This document shows, one piece after another, positions 26,198 to 34,646 of a stretch of 64,000 bases of DNA (the stretch's first letter is position 1; each line of letters opens with the position of its first letter). Under the pieces are notes generated by a model, which saw nothing but the letters and a program-made list of their open reading frames with translations, did no database searches and was not told where the DNA came from. Made by a program: the position numbers and the translations under genes. Source of the DNA: Ignavibacteria bacterium (GTDB lineage: Bacteria; Bacteroidota; Ignavibacteria; Kapaibacteriales; Kapaibacteriaceae); assembly GCA_947495975.1 (NCBI GenBank), contig CANMBE010000004.1, positions 1 through 64,000 on the forward strand, written 5' to 3'.

Positions 26198-27427
26198 ATG
26201 AATAAGATCAAAGTGGCTCAGCCGGTTGTTGAGCTTGATGGTGACGAAATGACCCGCATCATCTGGAAATTCATTAAGGATAAACTGATCCTTCCATACC
26301 TGGATGTGGATATCAAGTACTTTGATCTTGGGATGGAATACCGCGATGAAACAGACGATCAGGTTACCATTGATGCGGCAGAAGCGATCAAGAAATACCA
26401 CGTTGGTATAAAGTGCGCTACCATAACTCCCGATGAAGCTCGCGTAGAAGAGTTTGGACTCAAGAAGATGTGGAAGTCACCAAACGGAACGATTCGCAAC
26501 ATTCTTGATGGTACAGTATTTCGCGAGCCTATCGTGTGTGCCAACGTTCCACGTCTGGTGCCTAACTGGACAGCTCCGATCTGCATTGGACGTCATGCTT
26601 TTGGTGATCAGTACCGTGCAACGGACTTCGTTACGAAGGGCACAGGCAAACTCACGATTACGTACACACCAAATGATGGTGGTGAAGTTCAAAGCTTTGA
26701 TGTCTTTGACTTTAAAGGCGATGGTATTGCAATGGCGATGTACAACACTGATGAGTCTATTCATGGCTTCGCACGTGCATGTATGAATCAAGCTGTCAAC
26801 AAGCAATGGCCACTCTACCTCAGTACAAAAAATACAATCCTTAAAAAGTATGATGGTCGTTTCAAGGACATCTTTCAAGATGTCTTCGAAAACGAGTTTA
26901 AGGTAAAGTTTGAAGCTCTGGGTATTACATATGAGCATCGATTGATTGATGACATGGTTGCATCGGCTCTTAAGTGGAATGGCAACTTTGTTTGGGCTTG
27001 CAAGAATTACGATGGTGATGTACAGAGCGATACTGTTGCACAGGGGTTTGGATCTCTTGGCCTCATGACAAGCGTACTTATCACGCCAGACGGTTCAACG
27101 ATGGAAGCTGAGGCAGCTCATGGAACGGTAACGCGCCACTACCGAGATCATCAACAAGGCAAGCCAACGTCAACAAATCCAATCGCATCAATTTTTGCGT
27201 GGACAAGGGGCTTAGAGTTCCGCGGAAAACTCGATGGCAATCAAGAACTCATCAACTTCTGTCAGACACTTGAAAAGGTTTGTGTAGACGTTGTTGAGAG
27301 CGGCCGAATGACCAAGGATCTTGCTGTCTGCATTCACGGCAACAAAGTACAACACGGCGAACACTACCTCTACACGGAGGAATTTCTCGACGCACTAGAT
27401 TCTGAACTAAAAGCTCGTTTAGCCTAG
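26198..27427 (+). CDS. icd: isocitrate dehydrogenase (NADP+), eukaryotic-like type
   Basis: 409 residues, start [20 protein letters not shown] with AAGGA just upstream; the longer frame upstream runs through the intergenic repeats and is not coding. It is the type found in mitochondria/cytosol and several bacteria, not the E. coli form: '[16 protein letters not shown]', '[23 protein letters not shown]' (substrate loop, core '[15 protein letters not shown]'), '[14 protein letters not shown]', '[15 protein letters not shown]', '[14 protein letters not shown]' and '[13 protein letters not shown]'. It converts isocitrate to 2-oxoglutarate and makes NADPH in the TCA cycle. Convergent with the cyclophilin gene, the stop codons overlapping in a CTAG. 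Confidence 0.96.
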   Translation: MNKIKVAQPVVELDGDEMTRIIWKFIKDKLILPYLDVDIKYFDLGMEYRDETDDQVTIDAAEAIKKYHVGIKCATITPDEARVEEFGLKKMWKSPNGTIRNILDGTVFREPIVCANVPRLVPNWTAPICIGRHAFGDQYRATDFVTKGTGKLTITYTPNDGGEVQSFDVFDFKGDGIAMAMYNTDESIHGFARACMNQAVNKQWPLYLSTKNTILKKYDGRFKDIFQDVFENEFKVKFEALGITYEHRLIDDMVASALKWNGNFVWACKNYDGDVQSDTVAQGFGSLGLMTSVLITPDGSTMEAEAAHGTVTRHYRDHQQGKPTSTNPIASIFAWTRGLEFRGKLDGNQELINFCQTLEKVCVDVVESGRMTKDLAVCIHGNKVQHGEHYLYTEEFLDALDSELKARLA

Positions 27428-28860
27428 TACTTTATGAATGTCTGCTGGGCATGGTAATTGCCGGCAACAACACGAATGATATAGAGACCGGGAACAATCG
27501 AAGTGCAGTTCATGCGCAAGGTTGTCTCGGTCTCATTTTTTATGTGACGAGTCTCGCGATAGATTTCATTTCCTTGCAGGTCCATCACAGAAACATGTGC
27601 ATCACCTAACAACTCACAAACAAGTGAAACATCAATGTGATCAATTGCTGGTTGTGGTGAGACGTGCATGTATTGTCTAGAGATACTTTCATCGTCAGCA
27701 CCTGTGCTTGAACCTGTTGTAAACGCAAACGGCTTGCTGTAGATGCTCGTATCGCCATCAACGATGGCCGATGTCCGCCAGTAATACTTTTTGGCTGGCA
27801 AGAGGTTACGTACCGACCAACTTGTTTCATCAATTACGTTTGTGTCTAAGATCAACTGTGTCTTCAGGAATATAGATGACGTGGCTACTTGAACATGATA
27901 TTGGGGATTCAAGCCATTTGCTGGAGCCCAACGTATATCAAGGCTCGTTGGCTGGTTTGTTGCATTGTTACGGGGCTCAAGTAATGTAGGAGTGGCAACA
28001 CTTGTTGTAAGAACAAAACGTGGAGACCACTCGCTATAGCCCCCGCCGTTGTCTCCTCGCACCCGCCAATAGTACGTTGTTACACCCTCACTGAGTTTGA
28101 TATCAGTAGAGAGTGATTCTGATGCGTCAACAAGTACACTTGATGTAAATGTTGAATCTGTACTGACTTCAATGATTGTACGCAAAGCCCCCTGTGCAGC
28201 CGTCCACTGAAACGATGTAAACGCACTCGTTGAAATCTTCCGAGCATTCATTGCGGGCATAAAAGGCATCGGAATGCCGGGGCGCGTGCTATCCTCGCCC
28301 ATGTATGACACGTACATTGACAACTTTACGAGTGGACGATCCGATGAATATCTTGCGCTTAATGCAACGGAGTCTACTACTTCTAGTCCCGAGATTGTTT
28401 CACCAAAAACCGTATAGTTTTTGTCGAGAAACAATGGACTCCCATGACATATATAGAACTGCGATGTTGCACTATTGAAATCATTCCCTCTTGCCATACC
28501 TAAGCGACCACGATCATGACGCACTGTTGTGAACTCTGCATTCACTTTTGGTTGGGAGGGATCGCCGTATCCCCATGTATCCACCGAACCACTGATAGAG
28601 TTTGGATCGCCCCCTTGAATAACAAAGCCAGGCACCACTCGGTGAAATGCCGTGTTGTCAAAACGTCCGGCACGAGCGATACTATCGAAGTTTCTTGCAT
28701 GTAACGGAGTTATGGACGGGAAAAGCCGTATGACAATCGACCCGAGGGTATCTGTTGGAGCACGCACAACAAGCACCCGATACATAGGACGTGTTTGAGA
28801 ACTCACATCCACCAAGATTGATAGGAATATCAGGCACAGTGATATGCATCGAATAGACAT
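27424..28860 (-). CDS. secreted cyclophilin-type peptidyl-prolyl isomerase with fibronectin-like repeats and T9SS tail
   Basis: 478 residues. The ATG used ([21 protein letters not shown]) has GGAG at correct spacing and opens a signal peptide; frames further upstream are unlikely. Residues ~27-190 are a cyclophilin domain: '[20 protein letters not shown]', '[20 protein letters not shown]', and '[15 protein letters not shown]'. The catalytic Arg lies in 'FHRVVPGF' and the 'SQFYI' line is intact. Two fibronectin-III-like segments follow ('[18 protein letters not shown]', 'YHVQVATSS' ... '[11 protein letters not shown]'), then a tail ('[13 protein letters not shown]' ... 'PGLYIIRVV') of the T9SS type. 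A foldase sent to the cell surface or medium is unusual. Confidence 0.88.
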   Translation of the reverse strand: MSIRCISLCLIFLSILVDVSSQTRPMYRVLVVRAPTDTLGSIVIRLFPSITPLHARNFDSIARAGRFDNTAFHRVVPGFVIQGGDPNSISGSVDTWGYGDPSQPKVNAEFTTVRHDRGRLGMARGNDFNSATSQFYICHGSPLFLDKNYTVFGETISGLEVVDSVALSARYSSDRPLVKLSMYVSYMGEDSTRPGIPMPFMPAMNARKISTSAFTSFQWTAAQGALRTIIEVSTDSTFTSSVLVDASESLSTDIKLSEGVTTYYWRVRGDNGGGYSEWSPRFVLTTSVATPTLLEPRNNATNQPTSLDIRWAPANGLNPQYHVQVATSSIFLKTQLILDTNVIDETSWSVRNLLPAKKYYWRTSAIVDGDTSIYSKPFAFTTGSSTGADDESISRQYMHVSPQPAIDHIDVSLVCELLGDAHVSVMDLQGNEIYRETRHIKNETETTLRMNCTSIVPGLYIIRVVAGNYHAQQTFIKY

Positions 28861-28997
28861 ACGTAACTCCATGTACTTCATACGATACAGCAATTGTCCA
28901 ACAATACTGCTGCGAAAGGTTAGAACCAACAATAACAGACCGCCGCCATCCGTTACAGAGCGGTGCTCCACATCAACTTCCACAAACCACTACTGCT

Positions 28998-29648
28998 ATG
29001 GATTCCTCAGAACGCCCCGCCCTGCATTACTTCCAAGACACTCTCTGTGGCTGGTGCTATGGCTTTGGTCCTGTCATACAGCGCCTCCACGAAGTTTGGG
29101 GGGATGCGCTTGAATTCCACGTTTACGCCGGAGGGATGGTTGTGGGAGAGCGCGTGGGAACGCTTGCTCAGAAGGCAGCCTACATCGAAACAGGATACAA
29201 GCAGGTAGAAGAACTCACTGGGATTCGATTTGGTGATGTCTTTGTAAACGATGTGCTTGCAAAGGGTGAGATGATACTTGAATCCACTACGCCAGCGCGT
29301 GCATTGGTTGCATACCGACAGCACAAACTCGATGAGGCAGTGAATTTCTCGCATCGATTGCAACAGGCACTCTACAGAGATGGCCTCAACCTCTCGGATG
29401 ACGATACATATCGTAGGTTAGCAATTGAAGAAGACCTTGATCCCGAAAAGTTCGTTGCTTTCATGAACAGCACTGAGGTTCGCAACGCAGTTGAAGAGGA
29501 ATTCGAATATGTTGCCTCTCTTGGTATAGGGGGCTTCCCTACTGTGCTCTATTCTGTTGATGATGAAGCACACTTGTTGTCGCAAGGGTATACATCGTTT
29601 GATGATATTGATACGATGCTTCGAGTAATCACAAAGACAAAAAAATAG
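28998..29648 (+). CDS. DsbA-family oxidoreductase (FrnE-like, cytoplasmic)
   Basis: 216 residues without a signal peptide. The redox motif sits at the N-terminus, 'YFQDTLCGWCYGFGP' (CGWC), and the cis-Pro loop is 'GIGGFPTVLYS' near residue 185. The helical insertion between them ('QHKLDEAVNFSHRLQQALY') is typical of the DsbA/2-hydroxychromene isomerase superfamily. Lack of an export signal points to a cytoplasmic thiol or glutathione-type oxidoreductase. It starts 137 bases from the divergent cyclophilin gene. Confidence 0.87.
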   Translation: MDSSERPALHYFQDTLCGWCYGFGPVIQRLHEVWGDALEFHVYAGGMVVGERVGTLAQKAAYIETGYKQVEELTGIRFGDVFVNDVLAKGEMILESTTPARALVAYRQHKLDEAVNFSHRLQQALYRDGLNLSDDDTYRRLAIEEDLDPEKFVAFMNSTEVRNAVEEEFEYVASLGIGGFPTVLYSVDDEAHLLSQGYTSFDDIDTMLRVITKTKK

Positions 29649-29659
29649 TCACGAACATT

Positions 29660-29681
29660 CGTTTTCTTCAACATGAAAACG
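29660..29681. terminator. small stem-loop between convergent genes
   Basis: Seven-bp stem CGTTTTC / GAAAACG with an eight-base loop, between the DsbA-like and OsmC-like stop codons. No long T-run, so function as a terminator is uncertain. Confidence 0.35.
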
Positions 29682-29694
29682 ATGAAGAACGCAT

Positions 29695-30114
29695 CTAACC
29701 TAGCATAACAATTTCATGTGTGATTGTTGCTGCTTTGCCAAGCATAGCATTCACACCACAATACTTTGTAGTGGATTTTTCGACTGCTGATTCTACCTGC
29801 GTCCGGAATGATTCATCTGCTCCAACCTCGTACACAACATGCATCGTGGAGTACACTTTGGGATGTTCTTCTGTGAGTTCTGCTGATACTCGCACCAGAA
29901 GCGACGTAAACGGTACTCGCATTTTTGGAAGCATCGCCGCAACATCCATCCCCGTGCATCCTGCTAATGCAGAGAGCAGCATTTGCTTAGGACCGATACC
30001 CATGCCTGTGTCATCATCAGATGTGCTAGACACAAGCGTATACGATCTGCCTTGTTGATGAGCTTCAAACGTTAATCCCTGTTTCCATTCTACGTCTACT
30101 GAGTTTGTTGACAT
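29695..30114 (-). CDS. OsmC/Ohr-family protein
   Basis: 139 residues. The second of two adjacent ATGs (MSTNSVDVEWKQG) is used because AAAGGAG is six bases before it. Typical OsmC features: 'GPKQMLLSALAGCTGMDVAAML' (first redox Cys in 'LAGCTGMDV') and 'STTKYCGVNAML' (second Cys). Members reduce organic hydroperoxides or act as general stress proteins. The 'KYC.V.AML' form is that of YhfA/OsmC-like proteins rather than Ohr. Preceded by two palindromes that may be operators. Confidence 0.88.
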   Translation of the reverse strand: MSTNSVDVEWKQGLTFEAHQQGRSYTLVSSTSDDDTGMGIGPKQMLLSALAGCTGMDVAAMLPKMRVPFTSLLVRVSAELTEEHPKVYSTMHVVYEVGADESFRTQVESAVEKSTTKYCGVNAMLGKAATITHEIVMLG

Positions 30115-30441
30115 CATGAACTCCTTTTCATTCAACAGCAAAAGTGCATGAACATTCATTCATGTTTACGAAGTTCAGTCGAAAACTCGAGATGTACAGT
30201 ACATTCATGATTGCATATCAATATCAATTGTCCACACGAATGCGTATCTTTGTGCGTCAACGAGGAAACAGCACAATGCTGTTATCTCAATTGGTGCATT
30301 TTTTGGCACCACGGTTCCTCTTCTCTCTGCTCCGTCCTCCCCTGTCGTTTGGTGAACGCGGTCGCAACCCAGCAAACTCATAAAGTTTGCGCGAGAGATT
30401 TTGACCGCCTTGTTCATCCATTCCATATGTAGGAGAGGTCT
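30115..30441. other. 327-base divergent intergenic region (OsmC-like / DEAD-box helicase)
   Basis: No protein-coding gene is supported here. It holds two palindromes (described separately), a TATCTTTG sequence at 30245 on the plus strand matching the TAnnTTTG -7 element, and a ~190-base potential 5' leader before the helicase ATG. Long leaders are common on cold-induced helicase mRNAs, but no known motif is recognised. Confidence 0.5.
30147..30204. promoter_or_regulatory. two operator-like palindromes upstream of the OsmC-like gene
   Basis: The first is CATGAA-N6-TTCATG (30147-30164). The second is ATGTAC-A-GTACAT (30192-30204), a perfect 13-base palindrome, followed by another TTCATGA. They lie 33-90 bases upstream of the minus-strand ATG, in the right place for a redox- or stress-responsive repressor. 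The binding protein is not identified. Confidence 0.4.
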
Positions 30442-31569
30442 ATGACCTTTGCTGATTTAAAATTGTGCGCCCAGCTCGAAAAAGCTGTGGCCTCTGCGGG
30501 TTATACCAACCCAACACCTATTCAAGAACAAGCGATTCCTATCGTTATGTCTGGCCGCGACATCTTTGGATGTGCACAGACTGGCACAGGTAAGACTGCT
30601 GCGTTCGCACTTCCGATTCTCGACCGGCTCAACGCTGAAGGCCCTTCAAAGGGTGGTCCAAGAGTCCTAATCCTTGCACCAACTCGCGAACTTGCAATCC
30701 AGATCAACGAAAGCTTCGGCACGTATGGTCGCGGTATGCGCATTCGCTCTGTTGTACTTCTTGGTGGAGTAAGCATTCGTCCGCAGATCGACCAGATCCG
30801 TCGCGGCGTTGATGTTGTAATCGCAACACCAGGGCGCTTACTTGATGTAATCGATCACCGCGCCCTGCGCCTCGATTATGTTCACACGTTTGTCCTTGAT
30901 GAAGCAGATCGCATGCTCGACATGGGATTCATGCCGTCCATCAAGCAAGTTGTGAAGCTCATACCAACACAACGTCAAACGTTGTTCTTCTCTGCAACGC
31001 TTCCGCCTGAGATCCGCTCACTTGCACACACCATCCTAACGAATCCAGTGCACGTTTCGGTTACACCAGAAAATCCAACCACCGCGATGGTTGATCAACG
31101 GTTGTACTTCGTAGAAAAAGATCGCAAGCGTGGCTTGCTCGCACACCTCTTACGTGAGCACCTCGAAGGTTCTGTCTTGGTTTTCACACGCACAAAGCGT
31201 GGTGCAGACCGTGTATGTAAGGACCTCGAAACTGCTGGCGTTAAGGTTGCAGCGATCCATGGGGACAAGTCACAAATGGCTCGTCAACGTGCACTGTCTG
31301 ATTTCAAAACTGGACGCATGCGTGTTCTTGTTGCAACTGACATCGCAGCTCGCGGTATAGACATCAGCGAGCTTCCAACAGTTGTGAACTACGATATTCC
31401 GGATTCACCGGAAACATACGTTCACCGTATTGGTCGTACCGGCCGCGCAGGCAACTCGGGTGTTGCCCTCACGCTCGCTACTCCAGAAGATCGTGGTCAG
31501 CTTCGCGATATTGAGAAGCTCATCAAGATGCGTATACCGGCCGTTCGGGATCATCCGTTCGAAGGATAA
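30442..31569 (+). CDS. DEAD-box ATP-dependent RNA helicase (RhlE-like)
   Basis: 375 residues with AGGAGAGG before the ATG. All core motifs are in order: Q motif 'YTNPTPIQEQAIP', Walker A 'AQTGTGKTAAF', 'APTRELAIQI', 'GG', 'ATPGRLLDV', 'VLDEADRMLDMGF' (DEAD), 'FFSATLPPEI' (SAT), 'VLVATDIAARGIDI' and 'YVHRIGRTGRAG'. It ends almost directly after the helicase core, lacking the basic C-terminal extension of many RhlE/DeaD proteins. Likely role is RNA remodelling in ribosome assembly or mRNA decay. Followed by a strong terminator, hence a single-gene unit. Confidence 0.94.
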   Translation: MTFADLKLCAQLEKAVASAGYTNPTPIQEQAIPIVMSGRDIFGCAQTGTGKTAAFALPILDRLNAEGPSKGGPRVLILAPTRELAIQINESFGTYGRGMRIRSVVLLGGVSIRPQIDQIRRGVDVVIATPGRLLDVIDHRALRLDYVHTFVLDEADRMLDMGFMPSIKQVVKLIPTQRQTLFFSATLPPEIRSLAHTILTNPVHVSVTPENPTTAMVDQRLYFVEKDRKRGLLAHLLREHLEGSVLVFTRTKRGADRVCKDLETAGVKVAAIHGDKSQMARQRALSDFKTGRMRVLVATDIAARGIDISELPTVVNYDIPDSPETYVHRIGRTGRAGNSGVALTLATPEDRGQLRDIEKLIKMRIPAVRDHPFEG

Positions 31570-31610
31570 TCTCAGAAGAAGGTCCTGAGGTACTCAACAA
31601 AAACGACATG

Positions 31611-31644
31611 TAGCGTATTGGTTAGCCCAATACGCTATTTTTTT
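31611..31644 (+). terminator. Rho-independent terminator of the helicase gene
   Basis: Eleven-bp stem TAGCGTATTGG / CCAATACGCTA with a five-base loop followed by seven T. Confidence 0.93.
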
Positions 31645-31653
31645 GACCATAAT

Positions 31654-31701
31654 CTCGTAACCCTGTAGCCCCATAGCCACATAACTCGGCAATCCGATAG
31701 C
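31654..31701. repeat. degenerate 8-bp tandem repeat (six units)
   Basis: CTCGTAAC, CCTGTAGC, CCCATAGC, CACATAAC, TCGGCAAT, CCGATAGC in unbroken register, consensus near CCCATARC. It sits directly between the helicase terminator and the promoter region of the RGG/Q-rich gene. Confidence 0.65.
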
Positions 31702-31709
31702 TCTCTTCG

Positions 31710-31717
31710 TATATTTG
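31710..31717 (+). promoter_or_regulatory. candidate -7 element (TATATTTG)
   Basis: TATATTTG matches TAnnTTTG and is 36 bases upstream of the ATG at 31753, right after the octamer repeat. No convincing -33 TTTG is seen. Confidence 0.35.
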
Positions 31718-31752
31718 CAATTCATTACCGCCCCCAATAGCCTACCTACCTC

Positions 31753-32766
31753 ATGACCCAGTCAGACGATCAAAACAGCGCTCCATCACAACCCTCTTCT
31801 TCTCATGAAGGGGGCTCAGCAGACGGTGAAGGCAGGAATAGACGTCGCAGACGTCGTGGCGGTGGCGGTGGTGGTGGACGGCGTCCAGAAGGACAGCCGC
31901 AAGAGCCGCGCGAGGGTGCACCAGCTGCGGATGACCGACCTTCAATTCGGCACGCTGACACCAGAACAGAACGGCCAACGGATGGCCAGCCAGATTCTCA
32001 GCAGAACCGCCAGCAGGACCCACAGCAGAATCGCCAGCCACTACGTGCCGATGATGGCGCAGGTGATGGTGATGCTCAAGGTGCCGATGCAGACCGCAAA
32101 CGCAAACGTCGTCGTAACAAAAAGAAGCCAGGAGCGGGAGATCCCAACGCGCAGACAGAACAGCGCCAAACATCGGATGCCCCTACTCAGCAGTCTCAAC
32201 AATCGCAACAACCACAGCAGCAACCACAGCAGCAATCGCAATCGGGTCAACGCGGACGCCAGGGTGATCGCAAGCGCCCTGAGCCTGCAGAAAAGAAAGA
32301 ACGAGCACCACGTGGATCAGTGTTGCAACGTCGTGTTACACGTGGCGAATACAATGACGCTCCTGCGCAGAAAGAAGAAGCTGTTGTAGCAACTCCGGTC
32401 AATGCCATCAATGTTGAGGCATACATTGCCCATCATAAGGGATGGCAACGCGAAGTTCTGACAACTCTACGGTCAATCATTCTATCGGCTGGCGGTCAGA
32501 TCGATGAGAGCATTCTATGGTCGCAGCCTGTCTATTCCGCCAATGGTCCGGTCTGCTACCTCAAAGCATTCACAGATCATGTGAACTTTGGTTTTTGGCG
32601 GGGCACAGAACTTGATGATCCTGAGTCGCTGCTCGTGGGCGACATGACGAAGATGCGTCACGTTACCCTTCAGTCAACGAACGACATCAAGGGCGACCTC
32701 TTTGAATCGATGGTTCGTCAGGCTGTGCGCTTAAACCGCGATAAGGGCGACCCAACGCTCTCATAA
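31753..32766 (+). CDS. RGG/Gln-rich disordered protein with C-terminal DUF1801 domain
   Basis: 337 residues. Residues 1-~205 are low-complexity and charged: an Arg/Gly block (NRRRRRRGGGGGGGRRPEG), Gln-rich stretches (QQSQQSQQPQQQPQQQSQS), and basic KRKRRRNKKK. Residues ~215-337 form a DUF1801 (YdhG/YjbR-like) domain: 'IDESILWSQPVYSANGPVCYLKA' (core 'ESILWSQPVYSANGPVCYL'), 'HVNFGFWRGTEL' and 'DPESLLVGDMTKMRHV'. The arm is reminiscent of RNA-binding tails on Bacteroidota helicases and ribosomal factors. An association with the helicase gene next door is a guess. A plus-strand family domain makes this the real frame, although the opposite strand is also open in the N-terminal half. Confidence 0.8.
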   Translation: MTQSDDQNSAPSQPSSSHEGGSADGEGRNRRRRRRGGGGGGGRRPEGQPQEPREGAPAADDRPSIRHADTRTERPTDGQPDSQQNRQQDPQQNRQPLRADDGAGDGDAQGADADRKRKRRRNKKKPGAGDPNAQTEQRQTSDAPTQQSQQSQQPQQQPQQQSQSGQRGRQGDRKRPEPAEKKERAPRGSVLQRRVTRGEYNDAPAQKEEAVVATPVNAINVEAYIAHHKGWQREVLTTLRSIILSAGGQIDESILWSQPVYSANGPVCYLKAFTDHVNFGFWRGTELDDPESLLVGDMTKMRHVTLQSTNDIKGDLFESMVRQAVRLNRDKGDPTLS

Positions 32767-32788
32767 ACAAAGCGTTCGTATTTAGGTA

Positions 32789-33631
32789 CTAACGCAGTGC
32801 TCCCTCCAACGCCGTTCTGGCATCTGTCTTCTCATCCCGATACTTTACGATGAGCGGTGTGCTGATACTTAGGCCATGAGCTCGGCCGTAATCGGAGTTC
32901 ACAGCTCTGCTGCCCGCAACAACAACGGCGCCTTCTGGTATCTCTAACGGTGTATGAGACGTTGAACGCAACACGGTCTCATTCACAAGATCGTAGACGG
33001 GAGTGGATGCATTAAGAACAACGCCACTACCAAGGACTGCGCGATGGCGAATGAGCACACCTTCGTACACGCCGCAGTTGCCCCCTATCATTACATCGTT
33101 TTCAATGATGACGGGACGTGCGCCAGCGGGTTCAAGCACGCCGCCGATTTGCGCGGCTGCACTGATATGCACGTTTGATCCGATCTGCGCACAGGTTCCA
33201 ACAAGTGCATGTGAATCAATCATTGTACCTTCACCAACATATGCGCCAATGTTGATGTAACATGGAGGCATACAGATAACACCATGAGCAAGGAATGCAC
33301 CTGAGCGGATTGTAGTGCCCCCAGGCACAACTCGTACATGATCATCAATGGTAAGGGGCTTTGTAGGCAGTGTGTCTTTATCAAAGAAGCGGAAGTTTGC
33401 ATCTGTAGAAACATCGTGTATGCGACCCTTGCGGAACAACACAAGTATCCCCTGCTTCACCCAAAGATTTACAATCCACGAACCATTTTCATCGAGTTGA
33501 GCTGCGCGAATTGCTCCGGTGTTGAGTGCGTTGAGAAAGTCTGCACAAGCATGCGTTGCGCCTTTATCGTACTGCAGTTCTTGCGCGGGCAAAGCTGCAA
33601 GGCGTTCCATCTCTTGCTGTAATGCACTCAT
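32789..33631 (-). CDS. dapD: 2,3,4,5-tetrahydropyridine-2,6-dicarboxylate N-succinyltransferase
   Basis: 280 residues. The C-terminal two-thirds are a left-handed beta-helix with hexapeptide turns: '[22 protein letters not shown]' (core '[19 protein letters not shown]'), '[21 protein letters not shown]' (core '[14 protein letters not shown]'), '[17 protein letters not shown]'. '[16 protein letters not shown]' precedes it. The N-terminal helical region opens '[14 protein letters not shown]'. This is DapD, the succinyl branch of diaminopimelate/lysine synthesis, which uses succinyl-CoA. It overlaps the upstream ureohydrolase gene by four bases. Confidence 0.93.
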   Translation of the reverse strand: MSALQQEMERLAALPAQELQYDKGATHACADFLNALNTGAIRAAQLDENGSWIVNLWVKQGILVLFRKGRIHDVSTDANFRFFDKDTLPTKPLTIDDHVRVVPGGTTIRSGAFLAHGVICMPPCYINIGAYVGEGTMIDSHALVGTCAQIGSNVHISAAAQIGGVLEPAGARPVIIENDVMIGGNCGVYEGVLIRHRAVLGSGVVLNASTPVYDLVNETVLRSTSHTPLEIPEGAVVVAGSRAVNSDYGRAHGLSISTPLIVKYRDEKTDARTALEGALR

Positions 33632-34572
33632 TTTGCTGCTTTCTTTGTTGTCTTCTTCATTACCTTCTTTGTTGTGGGCTCTTGAAATGCAAGATTCAAG
33701 ATCTTGTACACAAGTCGCGCAGCCGTCATATCAGGATGTGTGACGCCTTTCACTGGTGCAAGTTCCACAACATCAAAACCAACAATTCTGCGTCCAGATG
33801 CCACCACTGCTCTGATCACATCAAGTGTTTCGCTGTAAAGGAATCCATCGGGCTCAGGTGTGCCTGTTGATGGCATAATTGACGGATCAAGATGATCTAC
33901 ATCAAATGTAATGTAGACGTCTTGCGCCAGCGTCTCAACAACTTTCTGTTGCCAGTTGGAACCGTGGAGCCCCGTACGAATAGCCGAAGCATAGAACGTG
34001 TTGATTGTATTGTCGCGTATGAATTGTGCTTCTTCTACACACAGTGCACGTATACCAACCTGTGTAATGCGGTCCGTTGGAAAGAACTCACAAACACGTG
34101 CCATGAAGGATGCATGAGACCATGGAGACCCGTGATATTCGTGACGGAGATCTGAGTGTGCATCAAAGTGCAACACACTCATCATTGGATATGCACGGTA
34201 GTGAGCAGAAATGGGTGCGGTGGAGATTGTGTGCTCACCACCCAACGTCACAACAAATTTTCCCATCACAATGAGATCTTCAACCTGCTCTTCAATTACG
34301 TCGAGGGCTGCACGATCTACCAACTTTCCAAAGGCAAGGGGCTTCATTGTTACGATGCCTTGATCGAAACAGAGCTCTCTGCGTGTTTCATCGTCGTAGA
34401 ATTCTACATAGGCGCTGGCATCAATGATTGCTTTAGGCCCATTCTTTGCGCCGCCGCCATAGCTCACTGTGTGCTCGTATGGCGCCGAGACAATAGCGAT
34501 TGCAGATGTTTCGAGCTCTGAGTAGCGCTCGTCAATACCGAGGAAGTTCTTCTTTGGGCCCAGCACTTTCAT
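33628..34572 (-). CDS. speB: ureohydrolase (agmatinase/arginase family)
   Basis: 314 residues; ATG chosen with AGGA seven bases upstream ([15 protein letters not shown]). The Mn2+ ligands of the arginase superfamily are visible: 'TLGGEHTIS', '[15 protein letters not shown]' and '[15 protein letters not shown]', plus 'TGTPEPDGF'. '[19 protein letters not shown]' is typical of agmatinases, which form putrescine and urea from agmatine. Related families include formiminoglutamase and guanidinase, so the substrate is not certain. The protein ends in a striking Lys/Thr tail ([15 protein letters not shown]) that the family does not need. Coupled to dapD by ATGA. Confidence 0.85.
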   Translation of the reverse strand: MKVLGPKKNFLGIDERYSELETSAIAIVSAPYEHTVSYGGGAKNGPKAIIDASAYVEFYDDETRRELCFDQGIVTMKPLAFGKLVDRAALDVIEEQVEDLIVMGKFVVTLGGEHTISTAPISAHYRAYPMMSVLHFDAHSDLRHEYHGSPWSHASFMARVCEFFPTDRITQVGIRALCVEEAQFIRDNTINTFYASAIRTGLHGSNWQQKVVETLAQDVYITFDVDHLDPSIMPSTGTPEPDGFLYSETLDVIRAVVASGRRIVGFDVVELAPVKGVTHPDMTAARLVYKILNLAFQEPTTKKVMKKTTKKAAK

Positions 34573-34646
34573 ATACGTAGTCCTATGAGTGAGGTTGGCA
34601 AAATACGGGTCACGCATCGAACGCCATGACGCGAGTATATTCGCAC

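Noticed and set aside
31751-32173. 140-residue minus-strand frame rich in His/Arg
   Set aside because: Mirror of the low-complexity RGG/Q arm; the opposite frame leads into a DUF1801 domain.
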